Source: Gammaproteobacteria bacterium
GTDB lineage: Bacteria > Pseudomonadota > Gammaproteobacteria > Steroidobacterales > Steroidobacteraceae
Direction: 5' to 3'
Assembly: GCA_016874555.1 (NCBI GenBank)
Contig: VGTW01000006.1
Span: 1 to 46,405 of the forward strand
Length of the DNA stretch: 46,405 nt
Each line of letters opens with the position of its first letter. Within the stretch, counting starts at the first letter, position 1. A model generated the notes under the pieces. It saw only the letters and a program-made list of their open reading frames with translations. It ran no database searches and was not told the origin of the DNA. This document shows, one piece after another, positions 39,234-46,405 of this stretch. The position numbers and the translations under genes were made by a program.

Positions 39234-40093
39234 ACCCTACGCGCCGCAGCCAAAACGCGCTCGGCGTGCAGCACATGCGGACGATCGATCAATTTGCCGT
39301 CGAGCACGAGTGCTCCCGAGGCGGGTACGGCCGCGAAAGCGGCGAGCACACGCTCAGCGTATTCAATCTCCGCTCGGCTCGGCGTAAAGGCCGCATGCAG
39401 CACGGCGATTTGCGCAGGATGAATGGCGAGTTTCGCGCTGTAGCCCGCACGCCGGGAGGCCCGCGCCCGCGCCTCGACCAAGGCCAAATTTTTGATCTCG
39501 GTATCGACCGTATCAATCGCTGCAACACCGGCTGTTGCCGCCGTATAGAGACAACCCGCGCTCGCAAGCTGGTACGGCATGGCGTATTCGCCGCTCTCCT
39601 CCCGATTACTTGCCGCTCCGAGTTCGGTTGCGAGGTCCTCGGCGCCCCAAGTCATCCCGGTGACTCGGGCGGGCGGGCGTGTGAAAGTACTGAGACTCAG
39701 CATGGCCCGCGCAGTCTCGGTAATCATCGGAATCAACCGAATACTGTCTGGGACGAAACCCTGCGCCGCCTCAAAAGCCTGCAACCAGTGATCGACTTGG
39801 GTGACATCGTCGCCATTTCGCGCCTTCGGCAAAACGATTCCATCCGGCTTAGCGGGTGCTACCGCAGCCAGATCGGCGAGTGCCGCCTTTGATTGCACCG
39901 AATTGATGCGTACCCAGATCGGCACGCCTCGCTCGCCCTCAGCGAGCCAGACCGCGATCGCCGCGCGCGCCTGCGATCGATTTTCGACCGCGACAGCGTC
40001 CTCTAGATCAAGGATTACGGCATCAGCGCCGCTCGCCGCGGCTTTGACGAAGCGATCAGGACGATCACCCGGCACGAACAGCATCGAACGCAT
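39230..40093 (-). CDS. HpcH/HpaI aldolase/citrate lyase beta-like (CitE) CoA ester lyase
   Basis: A 287-residue TIM-barrel lyase of the CitE-like family. N-terminal MRSMLFVPGDRPDRF, then VILDLEDAV with the metal/CoA-binding acidic residues, PKARN, and TWGAEDLATELGA in the active-site region are typical. Stand-alone members cleave malyl-, citramalyl- or related CoA esters, or hydrolyse malyl-CoA; no citrate lyase partner genes are present, so it is not part of citrate lyase. It is the first gene of the minus-strand run with DUF2256, photolyase, ALDH and the saccharopine dehydrogenase-like gene. Substrate cannot be assigned. Confidence 0.88.
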   Translation of the reverse strand: MRSMLFVPGDRPDRFVKAAASGADAVILDLEDAVAVENRSQARAAIAVWLAEGERGVPIWVRINSVQSKAALADLAAVAPAKPDGIVLPKARNGDDVTQVDHWLQAFEAAQGFVPDSIRLIPMITETARAMLSLSTFTRPPARVTGMTWGAEDLATELGAASNREESGEYAMPYQLASAGCLYTAATAGVAAIDTVDTEIKNLALVEARARASRRAGYSAKLAIHPAQIAVLHAAFTPSRAEIEYAERVLAAFAAVPASGALVLDGKLIDRPHVLHAERVLAAARRV

Positions 40094-40250
40094 GCCTCAC
40101 CATCCACCTGCTGCGAATACGTGCGAATGATACCTGCGACGCGCCATCCACAGCGACGCCAGACTCCTCGAAAAATCGACCTGCGCCATTGGCCGAGGGT
40201 ATCCTCTCAAATCCGGCGAACTCTCGCGGAGTGTGCCAAGGGAATCACGG

Positions 40251-41720
40251 ATGGCCGACAACTTGCTTGATGCGCTGATTGTGGGCGCCGGTCTCTCCGG
40301 TATCGGTGCCGCTGCCGAAATCCGCCGGCAGTTCCCGAGCAAGAAAATTGCCATCCTAGAGTCGCGTGAGCGCCTTGGGGGCACCTGGGATCTCTTCCGC
40401 TATCCCGGCGTTCGCTCGGACTCGGACATGTACACGCTAGGCTACAAAGCGCGACCGTGGCGCAAAGCCCAATCCATTGTTGATGGTCCCTCAATTCTCC
40501 GCTACCTGCGCGAGACCGCAGAAGAATCGGGCGTCGCTAGCATAATCCAGTACGGCAAGCGCGTCCGGTCTGCAGACTGGGCCAGCGACCGCTGCGAATG
40601 GATCGTGACCGTGCGCAGCGCTGATGGCACGAGCAATACTTTGCGCAGCAAGTTCCTGTATCTGTGCACGGGGTACTACAGCTACACCGAGGCGTATCGC
40701 CCAAATTTCGACGGTGAAGCCGATTTCCGCGGTCAGATCATCCATCCGCAGTTCTGGCCTGAAAGTCTCGACTATTCGGGCAAGCGTGTCGTCGTGATCG
40801 GCAGCGGCGCGACGGCCGTAACGCTTGTGCCTGCGCTTGCAGAGAAAGCTGCACACGTCACGCAGCTGCAACGCACGCCTTCCTATGTTGTCAACCAACC
40901 GGGTTATGACCCCTGGGCTCGTGCACTCGGCAAGATTTTACCCGCCGCACTCATTTATCCGCTCGTACGCTGGAAACACATCCTTATCAGCTCATTCTTT
41001 TACAAAATGGCGCGTAAGTATCCGCGTCAATTCGGTGCGCGCCTCGTCGAACTCGCCGCGGCGGAGCTACCCAAAGATTTCGACACACGTAAGCACTTCA
41101 AGCCGGCGTACAACCCGTGGGATCAACGGGTCTGCGCCGCGCCTGATGGCGATATTTTTCGTGAGATCCGCAAGGGCCGCGTAAGTGTTGTCACCGATAC
41201 CATTGACCGATTCGTGCCCGAGGGCATACGGCTCGCATCGGACGCGGTACTGCCAGCCGACATCGTGGTCACCGCTACCGGGCTCAAAGTGCAACCGCTC
41301 GGCGATATTCAGGTGTCGCTTGACGGCAAAGCGGCCGACTTCACCGATACCATGGTGTATCGCGGTGCGATGCTCAGCAGCATCCCCAACTTGGTACTGA
41401 CTTTTGGCTACACCAATGCCTCGTGGACGCTGCGCGCCGATCTGATTGCAGCCTACGTCTGCCGTCTTTTGCGGCATCTCGATCGTCACGGGCTCGACTA
41501 TGCCATGCCTGTTCGCGACTCGAGCGTCGGTGAAATGCCCTTCATCGATTTCAATTCGGGCTACGTGTTGCGCGCGCTCGATCGTCTGCCCAAACAAGGC
41601 GATCGTTTTCCGTGGCGCGTACATCAAACCTACTTGCGCGACCTCGGCGTGACGCGTTTCAGCAAACTCACTGATCCCGCGCTCAAATTCGGTCGTGCTC
41701 AAAAACGCGACGCCGCCTGA
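40251..41720 (+). CDS. Flavin-containing (Baeyer-Villiger-type) monooxygenase
   Basis: A 489-residue FAD/NADPH monooxygenase. The first dinucleotide loop is GAGLSG at 12-17, the second is VIGSGATA near residue 180, and between them lies the Baeyer-Villiger fingerprint F159-x-G161-x3-H165-x3-W169-P170 (FRGQIIHPQFWP). Such enzymes insert oxygen next to a ketone to make an ester or lactone; EthA-like enzymes are the closest type by look. The ATG at 40251 has AAGGGA upstream and is preferred over a GTG at 40233. An SDR and an alpha/beta hydrolase follow, which would fit an alcohol-to-ketone, ketone-to-ester, ester-hydrolysis sequence. Confidence 0.9.
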   Translation: MADNLLDALIVGAGLSGIGAAAEIRRQFPSKKIAILESRERLGGTWDLFRYPGVRSDSDMYTLGYKARPWRKAQSIVDGPSILRYLRETAEESGVASIIQYGKRVRSADWASDRCEWIVTVRSADGTSNTLRSKFLYLCTGYYSYTEAYRPNFDGEADFRGQIIHPQFWPESLDYSGKRVVVIGSGATAVTLVPALAEKAAHVTQLQRTPSYVVNQPGYDPWARALGKILPAALIYPLVRWKHILISSFFYKMARKYPRQFGARLVELAAAELPKDFDTRKHFKPAYNPWDQRVCAAPDGDIFREIRKGRVSVVTDTIDRFVPEGIRLASDAVLPADIVVTATGLKVQPLGDIQVSLDGKAADFTDTMVYRGAMLSSIPNLVLTFGYTNASWTLRADLIAAYVCRLLRHLDRHGLDYAMPVRDSSVGEMPFIDFNSGYVLRALDRLPKQGDRFPWRVHQTYLRDLGVTRFSKLTDPALKFGRAQKRDAA

Positions 41721-41739
41721 TCCGTAAAGAGACCCGCCA

Positions 41740-42561
41740 ATGAAAAGCCGCCGACTCGACTTTCGCGACAAGATCGCCGTACTAACCGGCGCTGGCAGTG
41801 GTATCGGGCGTGCACTCGCGCTCGCGCTCGCGGCGCGCGGTTGTCATCTGGCCATCGCCGACATCCGCGAAGACACCCTCGCCGCAGTCGCCGCCGAACT
41901 CGCCGACTGTCCAGTGCGGGTCTCGACCCATGTCCTCGATGTCGCCTCGCGCGAACAGGTGGCGAACTTTCCGGCGAAGGTACTCGCTGCTCATCCAACC
42001 GTGGACCTGCTGTTCAACAACGCAGGGGTCGCCGTGGGCGGACATTTTCTCGATACCTCCGAAGCCGACTACGACTGGCTGTTCGAAATCAACTTTCACG
42101 GGGTGGTACGCGTGACGCGGGCATTTCTGCCAAGCTTGCTGCAGCGACCAGACGCACACATCGTCAATACCGCGAGCCTCTTTTCATTGATCGCACCGGC
42201 GGGACAAACTCATTACTCGGCGAGCAAGTTCGCGGTCCGCGCCTTCAGCGACGCACTGCGTCATGAGCTGGAACGCAGCACCGTCGGCGTCAGCGCCGTG
42301 TGCCCCGGCGGTGTGGCGACGGCGATCGCCTGCAGCGCACGGTTCTCCGCCGCGTTGCCGCCCGGGGCCGTCGAAAAACAGCTCGAGCGTTCGCGTCGCC
42401 TGCTGCGCATGCCGCCCGAACGTGCCGCGCAAATCATTTTAAGGGGTGTCGAGAAGCGCAGCCCGCGCATCATCGTCGGTTATGACGCCTGGCTCGGCTA
42501 CCTGCTCGAGCGCGTACTACCCACGGGCTACTGGTCCCTCATGCGTAACCTCACCTCTTGA
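41740..42561 (+). CDS. Short-chain dehydrogenase/reductase
   Basis: A 273-residue classical SDR. Cofactor loop TGAGSGIG at 16-23, NNAG at 93-96, and the catalytic S146, Y159 and K163 (HYSASKFAV) are intact. An aspartate at the end of the second strand (IADIRED) suggests NAD(H) preference. It likely interconverts an alcohol and a ketone. It lies 19 bp after the Baeyer-Villiger monooxygenase gene and its stop codon touches a possible TTG start of the next gene, so it is part of that operon. The substrate is not known. Confidence 0.92.
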   Translation: MKSRRLDFRDKIAVLTGAGSGIGRALALALAARGCHLAIADIREDTLAAVAAELADCPVRVSTHVLDVASREQVANFPAKVLAAHPTVDLLFNNAGVAVGGHFLDTSEADYDWLFEINFHGVVRVTRAFLPSLLQRPDAHIVNTASLFSLIAPAGQTHYSASKFAVRAFSDALRHELERSTVGVSAVCPGGVATAIACSARFSAALPPGAVEKQLERSRRLLRMPPERAAQIILRGVEKRSPRIIVGYDAWLGYLLERVLPTGYWSLMRNLTS

Positions 42562-42572
42562 GCGGTACAGTC

Positions 42573-43541
42573 ATGAGTCTCCCCCTTATAGCAGTGCTGT
42601 TGCTGGTCGCGATTTTCGGCGGGCTCTGGCTGTTCTCGCATAGTGTGGCTGCAAACGTCGAAACGAGAGTTCCAGTGGTTGGCAAATTTGCTGAAGTCGC
42701 CAACGCGCGCCTGCATTACCTCGAACGCGGCGAGGCCCGCGCAGACCAACCGCCCATCGTCATGCTGCACGGACTCGCCGGTCATCTGCATAATTTCAAC
42801 TTTGCGCTGGTCGATGAGCTTGCCAAAGATACGCGCGTCATCGCTATCGACCGCCCGGGCTCGGGATATTCGCGTCGTGATTACGGCAAGGCGACCAAGC
42901 TCACCGAGCAAGCCGACGCAATCGTCGCTTTGCTCGGTCAGCTCGGAATTCACCGCGCCGTGTTCGTCGGTCATTCGCTGGGTGGCGCGCTCTCGCTGAC
43001 CCTCGCGATACGCCATCCGACGCGCGTGGCCGGGCTGACGCTGATTGCGCCGCTGACGCACATCTCGGATCGGCTGTCGCCGGTATTCAGGGGAATTGCG
43101 ATAAAGGGCCGCATCGCCCGGGTCCTGGTGGCGCATTTGCTTGCAACGCCGATGTACATCATAAATCGGCAAAAAATTATCCGGCAAATCTTTGGTCCAG
43201 AAATCGTGCCTGCCGGATATGCCACGCGGGGCGGCGGACTGCTGACCTTACGGCCTTCGCAGTACGTCGGCGCAGCGGGTGACCTCGGTGCGGTACCCGA
43301 AATCATGCCGGGCATCGAGGCGCGTTACGAGGAACTCAATCGCTCCGATGCACCCCCGATCGACCTGCTCTACGGTCGCGAAGATAGGATCCTCGATTAC
43401 CGCGTGCAGGGCGAGGCGTTCGCCGCGCGCGTTCCCGCCTGTCGGCTCACGTTGGTGAGTGGCGGGCACATGCTGCCGCTTACCCAGCCCGCGCTTTGTG
43501 CTGCCACCATCCGCGCGACACTGGCTGCGGCACGCGCCTGA
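42573..43541 (+). CDS. Membrane-anchored alpha/beta hydrolase
   Basis: A 322-residue alpha/beta-fold hydrolase with an N-terminal hydrophobic helix (residues 3-22) that should anchor it in, or export it across, the inner membrane. The oxyanion region is MLHGLAGH (64-71), the nucleophile elbow is GHSLGG with S135, an acid is in YGREDRIL near 276 and the histidine in SGGHMLPL near 304. It probably cleaves an ester, possibly the product of the upstream monooxygenase. The ATG at 42573 is chosen; a TTG at 42558 overlapping the SDR stop (TTGA) would add five residues. Confidence 0.87.
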   Translation: MSLPLIAVLLLVAIFGGLWLFSHSVAANVETRVPVVGKFAEVANARLHYLERGEARADQPPIVMLHGLAGHLHNFNFALVDELAKDTRVIAIDRPGSGYSRRDYGKATKLTEQADAIVALLGQLGIHRAVFVGHSLGGALSLTLAIRHPTRVAGLTLIAPLTHISDRLSPVFRGIAIKGRIARVLVAHLLATPMYIINRQKIIRQIFGPEIVPAGYATRGGGLLTLRPSQYVGAAGDLGAVPEIMPGIEARYEELNRSDAPPIDLLYGREDRILDYRVQGEAFAARVPACRLTLVSGGHMLPLTQPALCAATIRATLAAARA

Positions 43542-43547
43542 GCCCGC

Positions 43548-44138
43548 ATGCCTCGGCAGCGCCTGATCATCGCGAGCGTCTATATCGCCGCGTTTTTTTT
43601 GGGCGTCGGCAGCGCCTGGCTATGGCTGACGGGGGTCGGAATAGCCGGTATCGATGCGGGGGCATGGCGAGTGAACCTGCTCGCCGGCAGTCAAAACGCC
43701 GATGCGTACACACGAGCGCGCATTGCATTGGGCGCAGTACTCGCACTCGATCGCAGCGAGACCTTGTACTACACCACGCAGCGTGACGACCAAGGCGAGC
43801 CCCTGCGTGCCGAGTGCCGCTACAAGGTCGAGGGTTCGCCGCCTCCCGCGCGCTGGTGGAGCATCACTGCTTACGATCAAGACCATTTTCTTTTTCCGAA
43901 CACCGAACGCCGCTATAGCGTGGGCACGGAGTCCGCACAACTCGATTCCGCTGGCCGCTTTTCTTTGACAATCGGGCCATTGCCGGCAAACGAGCGTGAC
44001 AATCGGGCCTGGATACCGACCGCAGGCACGGGAGGCTTACGGCTCACGCTGCGACTCTACAATCCAGACCCGGCAGTGCAGCAGTCGCCCGGCTCGCTTT
44101 CAGCGCCCTCCATTTCCTTGAACGGGAATTGTCTATGA
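43548..44138 (+). CDS. DUF1214 domain protein, membrane-anchored
   Basis: A 196-residue protein with an N-terminal membrane helix or signal anchor (LIIASVYIAAFFLGVGSAWLW as one hydrophobic stretch, described here by its first residues LIIASVYIAAFF) followed by a DUF1214 domain: YYTTQRDDQGEPL, WWSITAYDQDHFLFPN, and LRLTLRLYNPD near the end. The domain usually occurs with DUF1254, either fused or as neighbours, and is of unknown function. Here the two are separate adjacent genes after the monooxygenase-SDR-hydrolase group, with 6 bp to the hydrolase gene. Confidence 0.82.
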   Translation: MPRQRLIIASVYIAAFFLGVGSAWLWLTGVGIAGIDAGAWRVNLLAGSQNADAYTRARIALGAVLALDRSETLYYTTQRDDQGEPLRAECRYKVEGSPPPARWWSITAYDQDHFLFPNTERRYSVGTESAQLDSAGRFSLTIGPLPANERDNRAWIPTAGTGGLRLTLRLYNPDPAVQQSPGSLSAPSISLNGNCL

Positions 44139-44148
44139 GCGTATCGTC

Positions 44149-44691
44149 GTGAACCGCTTGCGCATTCACATCGCAGCCGCTGCAGCGCTCGCGATCGCAT
44201 TCCATGCGCTCACCGTCTGGGCGCTGCCGCGGCTCATCATGGATCGCATCATCACCCTTGGCAACGGCGATGCGCGGGGCCAGTTGGGAGCGCAGGCCTC
44301 GACCGGCGTCTACCTGCCGCCGCCCACGGACCACACACAGCGACGCATCGTGATGCCGAGCCCGGACTTGCTCTACGCAACATGCGCCTACGATTTGAGC
44401 GATGGCCCGCTGCGTATTCGCATGGCGGCGAGCTATCCCAGCTATTGGTCGATCGCACTCTATGCCTCAACTACCGATAATTTTTTCGTGGTCAACGATC
44501 GCAAGACATCGGGCGCGCGTATCGATCTGCGACTAATCGGTCCTCAGGCTGCAAAGTCCGCAGCACCGGGCGATGTGATCGCACCCACTGCGCGCGGATT
44601 TCTTTTATTGCGCTTGCTGGTCAATGATGACTCGGCCGTGCGCGCAGCCGCCGAGACAACGCGCCGCACGTTGCGCTGCGAGCGTTCTTGA
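44149..44691 (+). CDS. DUF1254-like protein, companion of the DUF1214 gene
   Basis: A 180-residue protein with an N-terminal hydrophobic segment (about residues 8-27) and then a compact domain containing PSPDLLYATCAYDLSDGPLRI and YWSIALYASTTDNFF, which resembles the DUF1254 family partner of DUF1214. It is shorter than most DUF1254 proteins, so the assignment is moderate. The start is a GTG at 44149, 11 bp after the DUF1214 stop; no ATG is available in frame. It ends the plus-strand operon at a 12-bp palindrome, CTTGAGCTCAAG (44687-44698). Confidence 0.68.
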   Translation: MNRLRIHIAAAAALAIAFHALTVWALPRLIMDRIITLGNGDARGQLGAQASTGVYLPPPTDHTQRRIVMPSPDLLYATCAYDLSDGPLRIRMAASYPSYWSIALYASTTDNFFVVNDRKTSGARIDLRLIGPQAAKSAAPGDVIAPTARGFLLLRLLVNDDSAVRAAAETTRRTLRCERS

Positions 44692-45031
44692 GCTCAAGCC
44701 GAGGTCGCGGCAACCGACGTCCGCTCGCGTCGTGGGGCGAGCAGCAACAGCACGTCGACTTCGTAAAGGGCTACTACCATGGGCCATGCGGGCCAAAAAC
44801 CGCCGGACAGATCGCGCAGTCGTCTTAACAGCACCGCCCCGCCACTCTCGGCCAGCGCTGGGTGAGCGGTTATTCCTCGAGAGTCGGAGGGACCACCCCA
44901 GAAAAAAGAGCGCCCTGCCGCTACGACTCCGATCTCGGCGCGATTGCATTTACGACGAACTTAATGAACGCTTCGGTATCAGAGCCCTCTTCAGGGTTCA
45001 CTAGATAACCGTTTGATTTTATTGCGAAAAA
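44692..45031. other. 340-bp stretch without a recognisable gene
   Basis: Between the DUF1254-like gene and the tRNA no frame gives a recognisable protein. The longest open frames here are arginine-rich and run into the flanking gene on the wrong strand or frame, as shadow frames do in GC-rich DNA. The left end holds the second half of the CTTGAGCTCAAG palindrome; the right end is the A/T-rich trailer of the tRNA gene. Confidence 0.6.
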
Positions 45032-45107
45032 TGGTGCCGGGAATAGGATTCGAACCTACGACCTACGCATTACGAATGCGCCGCTCTACCAACTGAGCTA
45101 TCCCGGC
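45032..45107 (-). tRNA. tRNA-Thr (anticodon CGT)
   Basis: On the minus strand the sequence folds as a 76-base tRNA: acceptor GCCGGGA/TCCCGGC, D arm GCTC/GAGC, anticodon arm GCGCA with loop TTCGTAA (anticodon CGT, reading ACG), variable loop, T arm TAGG-TTCGAAT-CCTA, discriminator A and an encoded CCA. A run of five T follows the CCA (45027-45031). A TAAAAT at 45137-45142, overlapping the regulator stop codon, with a GC-rich stretch after it, may be its -10. Confidence 0.96.
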
Positions 45108-45139
45108 AAAAGGCCCGACCCGACGCCGGGGGGCGAATT

Positions 45140-45550
45140 TTAAACGCGTCGAAGGCGGATGAAAAGTTCGATACCCGCGTATTCCGTACCCATCGGGGGT
45201 AGCGGTAACCGCTCGAAACGAACGGTCTCTGGGGGCAGATCGGTCAGGGCGCCGGTGTCGACATCCTGGAAATGGAAGTGCGGCGCGGTGTTCGAGTCGA
45301 ACCAGGCACACCCACCGTCGACGGCGAGCTGGCGGATGACCCCTTTGCCAGCCAGCAGGTTAAGGGTGTTGTAGACCGTCGCCTTCGAGACCCTTTCGCC
45401 TCGGCTTCGCAGTTCGCCGAGGATTTGATCCGCTGTAAGGTGCTGCGGGGCCACGAGCAACAGGCTCGCGATGCGTACCCGCTGCACCGTCGGCAGGATG
45501 CCACAGCCGCGCAGGCGCTCGTTGACGATGTCCGGGTGTATCGCGTTCAT
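45140..45550 (-). CDS. Fur-family regulator, Irr-like
   Basis: A 136-residue Fur-superfamily DNA-binding protein. It has the winged helix with recognition helix SKATVYNTLNLL (55-66), the PTVQRVRI entry helix, LTADQI, and a dimer domain with FDSNTAPHFHF (H91, H93). The C-terminal CxxC zinc site of Fur and Zur is missing. The YNTLN, D-x-N-T and H-F-H-F setting resembles Irr, the haem-responsive branch, more than Fur, Zur or PerR. The ATG at 45550 is used (MNAIHPDIV). It lies 20 bp after ispH. Ligand and targets are unknown; haem binding is an inference. Confidence 0.85.
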   Translation of the reverse strand: MNAIHPDIVNERLRGCGILPTVQRVRIASLLLVAPQHLTADQILGELRSRGERVSKATVYNTLNLLAGKGVIRQLAVDGGCAWFDSNTAPHFHFQDVDTGALTDLPPETVRFERLPLPPMGTEYAGIELFIRLRRV

Positions 45551-45558
45551 GAACCCGA

Positions 45559-45564
45559 AGTATA
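45559..45564 (-). promoter_or_regulatory. Possible -10 element of the Irr-like gene
   Basis: TATACT on the minus strand lies eight bases before the ATG at 45550, in the 20-bp gap after the ispH stop codon. If used, it would give a leaderless or nearly leaderless transcript. No matching -35 is evident, and read-through from ispH is equally possible. Confidence 0.3.
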
Positions 45565-45570
45565 GGGCGG

Positions 45571-46405
45571 CTACACGGGACGGGCCACGCGCAGCTCTCG
45601 CGGTAGTCCGAAAACGACATGCTCCTCGCGACCTGCGAGCTCGCTGGGGGCCTCGGCCCCCCAATCCTTGAGCCGCTCAATGACCTCGCGTACCAGCACC
45701 TCGGGAGCCGAGGCGCCGGCCGAAACGCCGACGCAACGTTTGCCCGCGAACCAGTCACGCTGCAAATCGGCCGCCCCATCGACGAGGTACGACGGGACGC
45801 CACCCCGATTACCAAGCTCGACGAGGCGGTTCGAATTGGAACTTTCACGCGAACCAACCACCACCAGCACGTCAGCCTCACGCAGCAAATCTTTGACAGC
45901 ATCTTGCCGATTCTGGGTGGCATAACAGATGTCTTCTTTGCACGGACTTGCGAGCCCGGGGAAGCGTCGACGCAACACGGCAATGATCTCGGCCGTATCG
46001 TCGACCGAAAGCGTGGTCTGCGTCACGAAGGCGAGCTTGGTCGGATCTTTGATCTCGATACGCTCGGCATCGTCCGTCGACTCGATGAGATGGATACACC
46101 CACCGAACGAGGTATCGAATCGCCCGAGCGTACCTTCAACCTCAGGGTGACCGTTGTGCCCGATGAGAATCACCTCGCGGGCATCACGGGCATAACGACG
46201 TACTTCCATGTGAACTTTCATGACGAGCGGACAGGTCGCGTCGAACACATTGAGCGCACGCCGTTTGGCCTCCTCTTCTACGGCAGACGACACGCCATGC
46301 GCCGAGAAGATGACGGTTGCGCCATCGGGCACTTCGTCGAGTTCTTCGACGAATACCGCACCCACCTGCCGCAGACGCTCGACCACATGCCGGTTGTGGA
46401 CGACC
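45571..46405 (-). CDS. ispH: 4-hydroxy-3-methylbut-2-enyl diphosphate reductase, N-terminus beyond window
   Basis: Fe-S enzyme for the last step of the MEP isoprenoid pathway, giving IPP and DMAPP. About 278 codons are inside the window; the frame stays open to the edge with [11 protein letters not shown], so the first 35-40 residues, including the first cluster cysteine, are outside. Visible landmarks are FSAHGVS, the second cluster cysteine in [36 protein letters not shown], and the third cysteine in [12 protein letters not shown]. It is followed by the Irr-like regulator gene on the same strand. Confidence 0.96.
   Translation of the reverse strand, partial: VVHNRHVVERLRQVGAVFVEELDEVPDGATVIFSAHGVSSAVEEEAKRRALNVFDATCPLVMKVHMEVRRYARDAREVILIGHNGHPEVEGTLGRFDTSFGGCIHLIESTDDAERIEIKDPTKLAFVTQTTLSVDDTAEIIAVLRRRFPGLASPCKEDICYATQNRQDAVKDLLREADVLVVVGSRESSNSNRLVELGNRGGVPSYLVDGAADLQRDWFAGKRCVGVSAGASAPEVLVREVIERLKDWGAEAPSELAGREEHVVFGLPRELRVARPV

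Noticed and set aside
44605-45004. Open frames of 114 and 126 codons between the DUF1254-like gene and tRNA-Thr
   Set aside because: Arginine-rich products with no domain, partly antisense or out of frame to the DUF1254-like gene; typical shadows in GC-rich sequence.
45032-45056. tRNA 3' end as an attachment site with a partner repeat at the left edge of the accessory block
   Set aside because: No copy of the tRNA 3' end was noticed in the 27.5-28.5 kb region, so an att pair cannot be supported by eye.

Overview
The window reads as a chromosomal segment of a GC-rich gammaproteobacterium. The core gene orders (dcd-apbC-metG-rsxB-nth-DUF1841; aceE-aceF-lpdA with a lipoyl domain on the E3; purM-purN-DUF3108 divergent from DUF2066-pgsA-like-hda) recall Xanthomonadales/Nevskiales-type genomes. 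That placement is inferred from gene order and family resemblance, not from a search.

Left part (1-27.6 kb) is dense housekeeping: a type-4 uracil-DNA glycosylase and PssA; prolyl-tRNA synthetase and a WrbA-like flavoprotein; Hda, a CDP-alcohol phosphatidyltransferase and a DUF2066 protein; purine synthesis (purM, purN); dCTP deaminase, the Fe-S carrier ApbC, MetRS, a soluble RsxB-like ferredoxin and endonuclease III; the complete pyruvate dehydrogenase complex; dihydroorotase, RNase T and a CGFS glutaredoxin; a PuuD-like membrane protein; a four-gene envelope lipid operon (LpxL-like acyltransferase, GT2, LAB_N, ArnT-like); and a histidine phosphatase. Genes are tightly packed, with many 1-8 bp start/stop overlaps and several convergent tail overlaps.

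At 27.6-28.4 kb lies a degraded remnant: the N-terminal half of a MarR-family regulator (with an in-frame TAG) joined directly to the C-terminal part of an EmrB/DHA2 transporter. It looks like the deletion scar of a marR-emr efflux locus and marks the left edge of an accessory block.

Accessory block (28.4-44.7 kb): all three magnesium chelatase subunits, with bchH divergent from bchI-bchD across a 69-bp spacer that carries a TTGACA promoter element and an exact TGT-N12-ACA palindrome (the PpsR/CrtJ operator form). The bchD reading frame contains no ATG, GTG or TTG upstream of its P-loop, which points to a CTG start overlapping the bchI stop. No other bacteriochlorophyll gene is present. Facing it is a minus-strand run: CitE-like lyase, DUF2256 zinc-ribbon, DASH-type cryptochrome/photolyase, aminoadipate-semialdehyde dehydrogenase-like ALDH and a saccharopine dehydrogenase-like protein. 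Then comes a plus-strand run: Baeyer-Villiger-type flavin monooxygenase, SDR, membrane-anchored alpha/beta hydrolase, DUF1214 and DUF1254 proteins.

Right edge: tRNA-Thr(CGT), whose 3' end faces the accessory block, an Irr-like Fur-family regulator, and ispH running off the window.

The most noteworthy content is the isolated, complete Mg-chelatase set with its candidate tetrapyrrole-type operator, next to a DASH photolyase module and within about 13 kb of an Irr-like (potentially haem-responsive) regulator. Whether the organism makes bacteriochlorophyll cannot be decided from this window.
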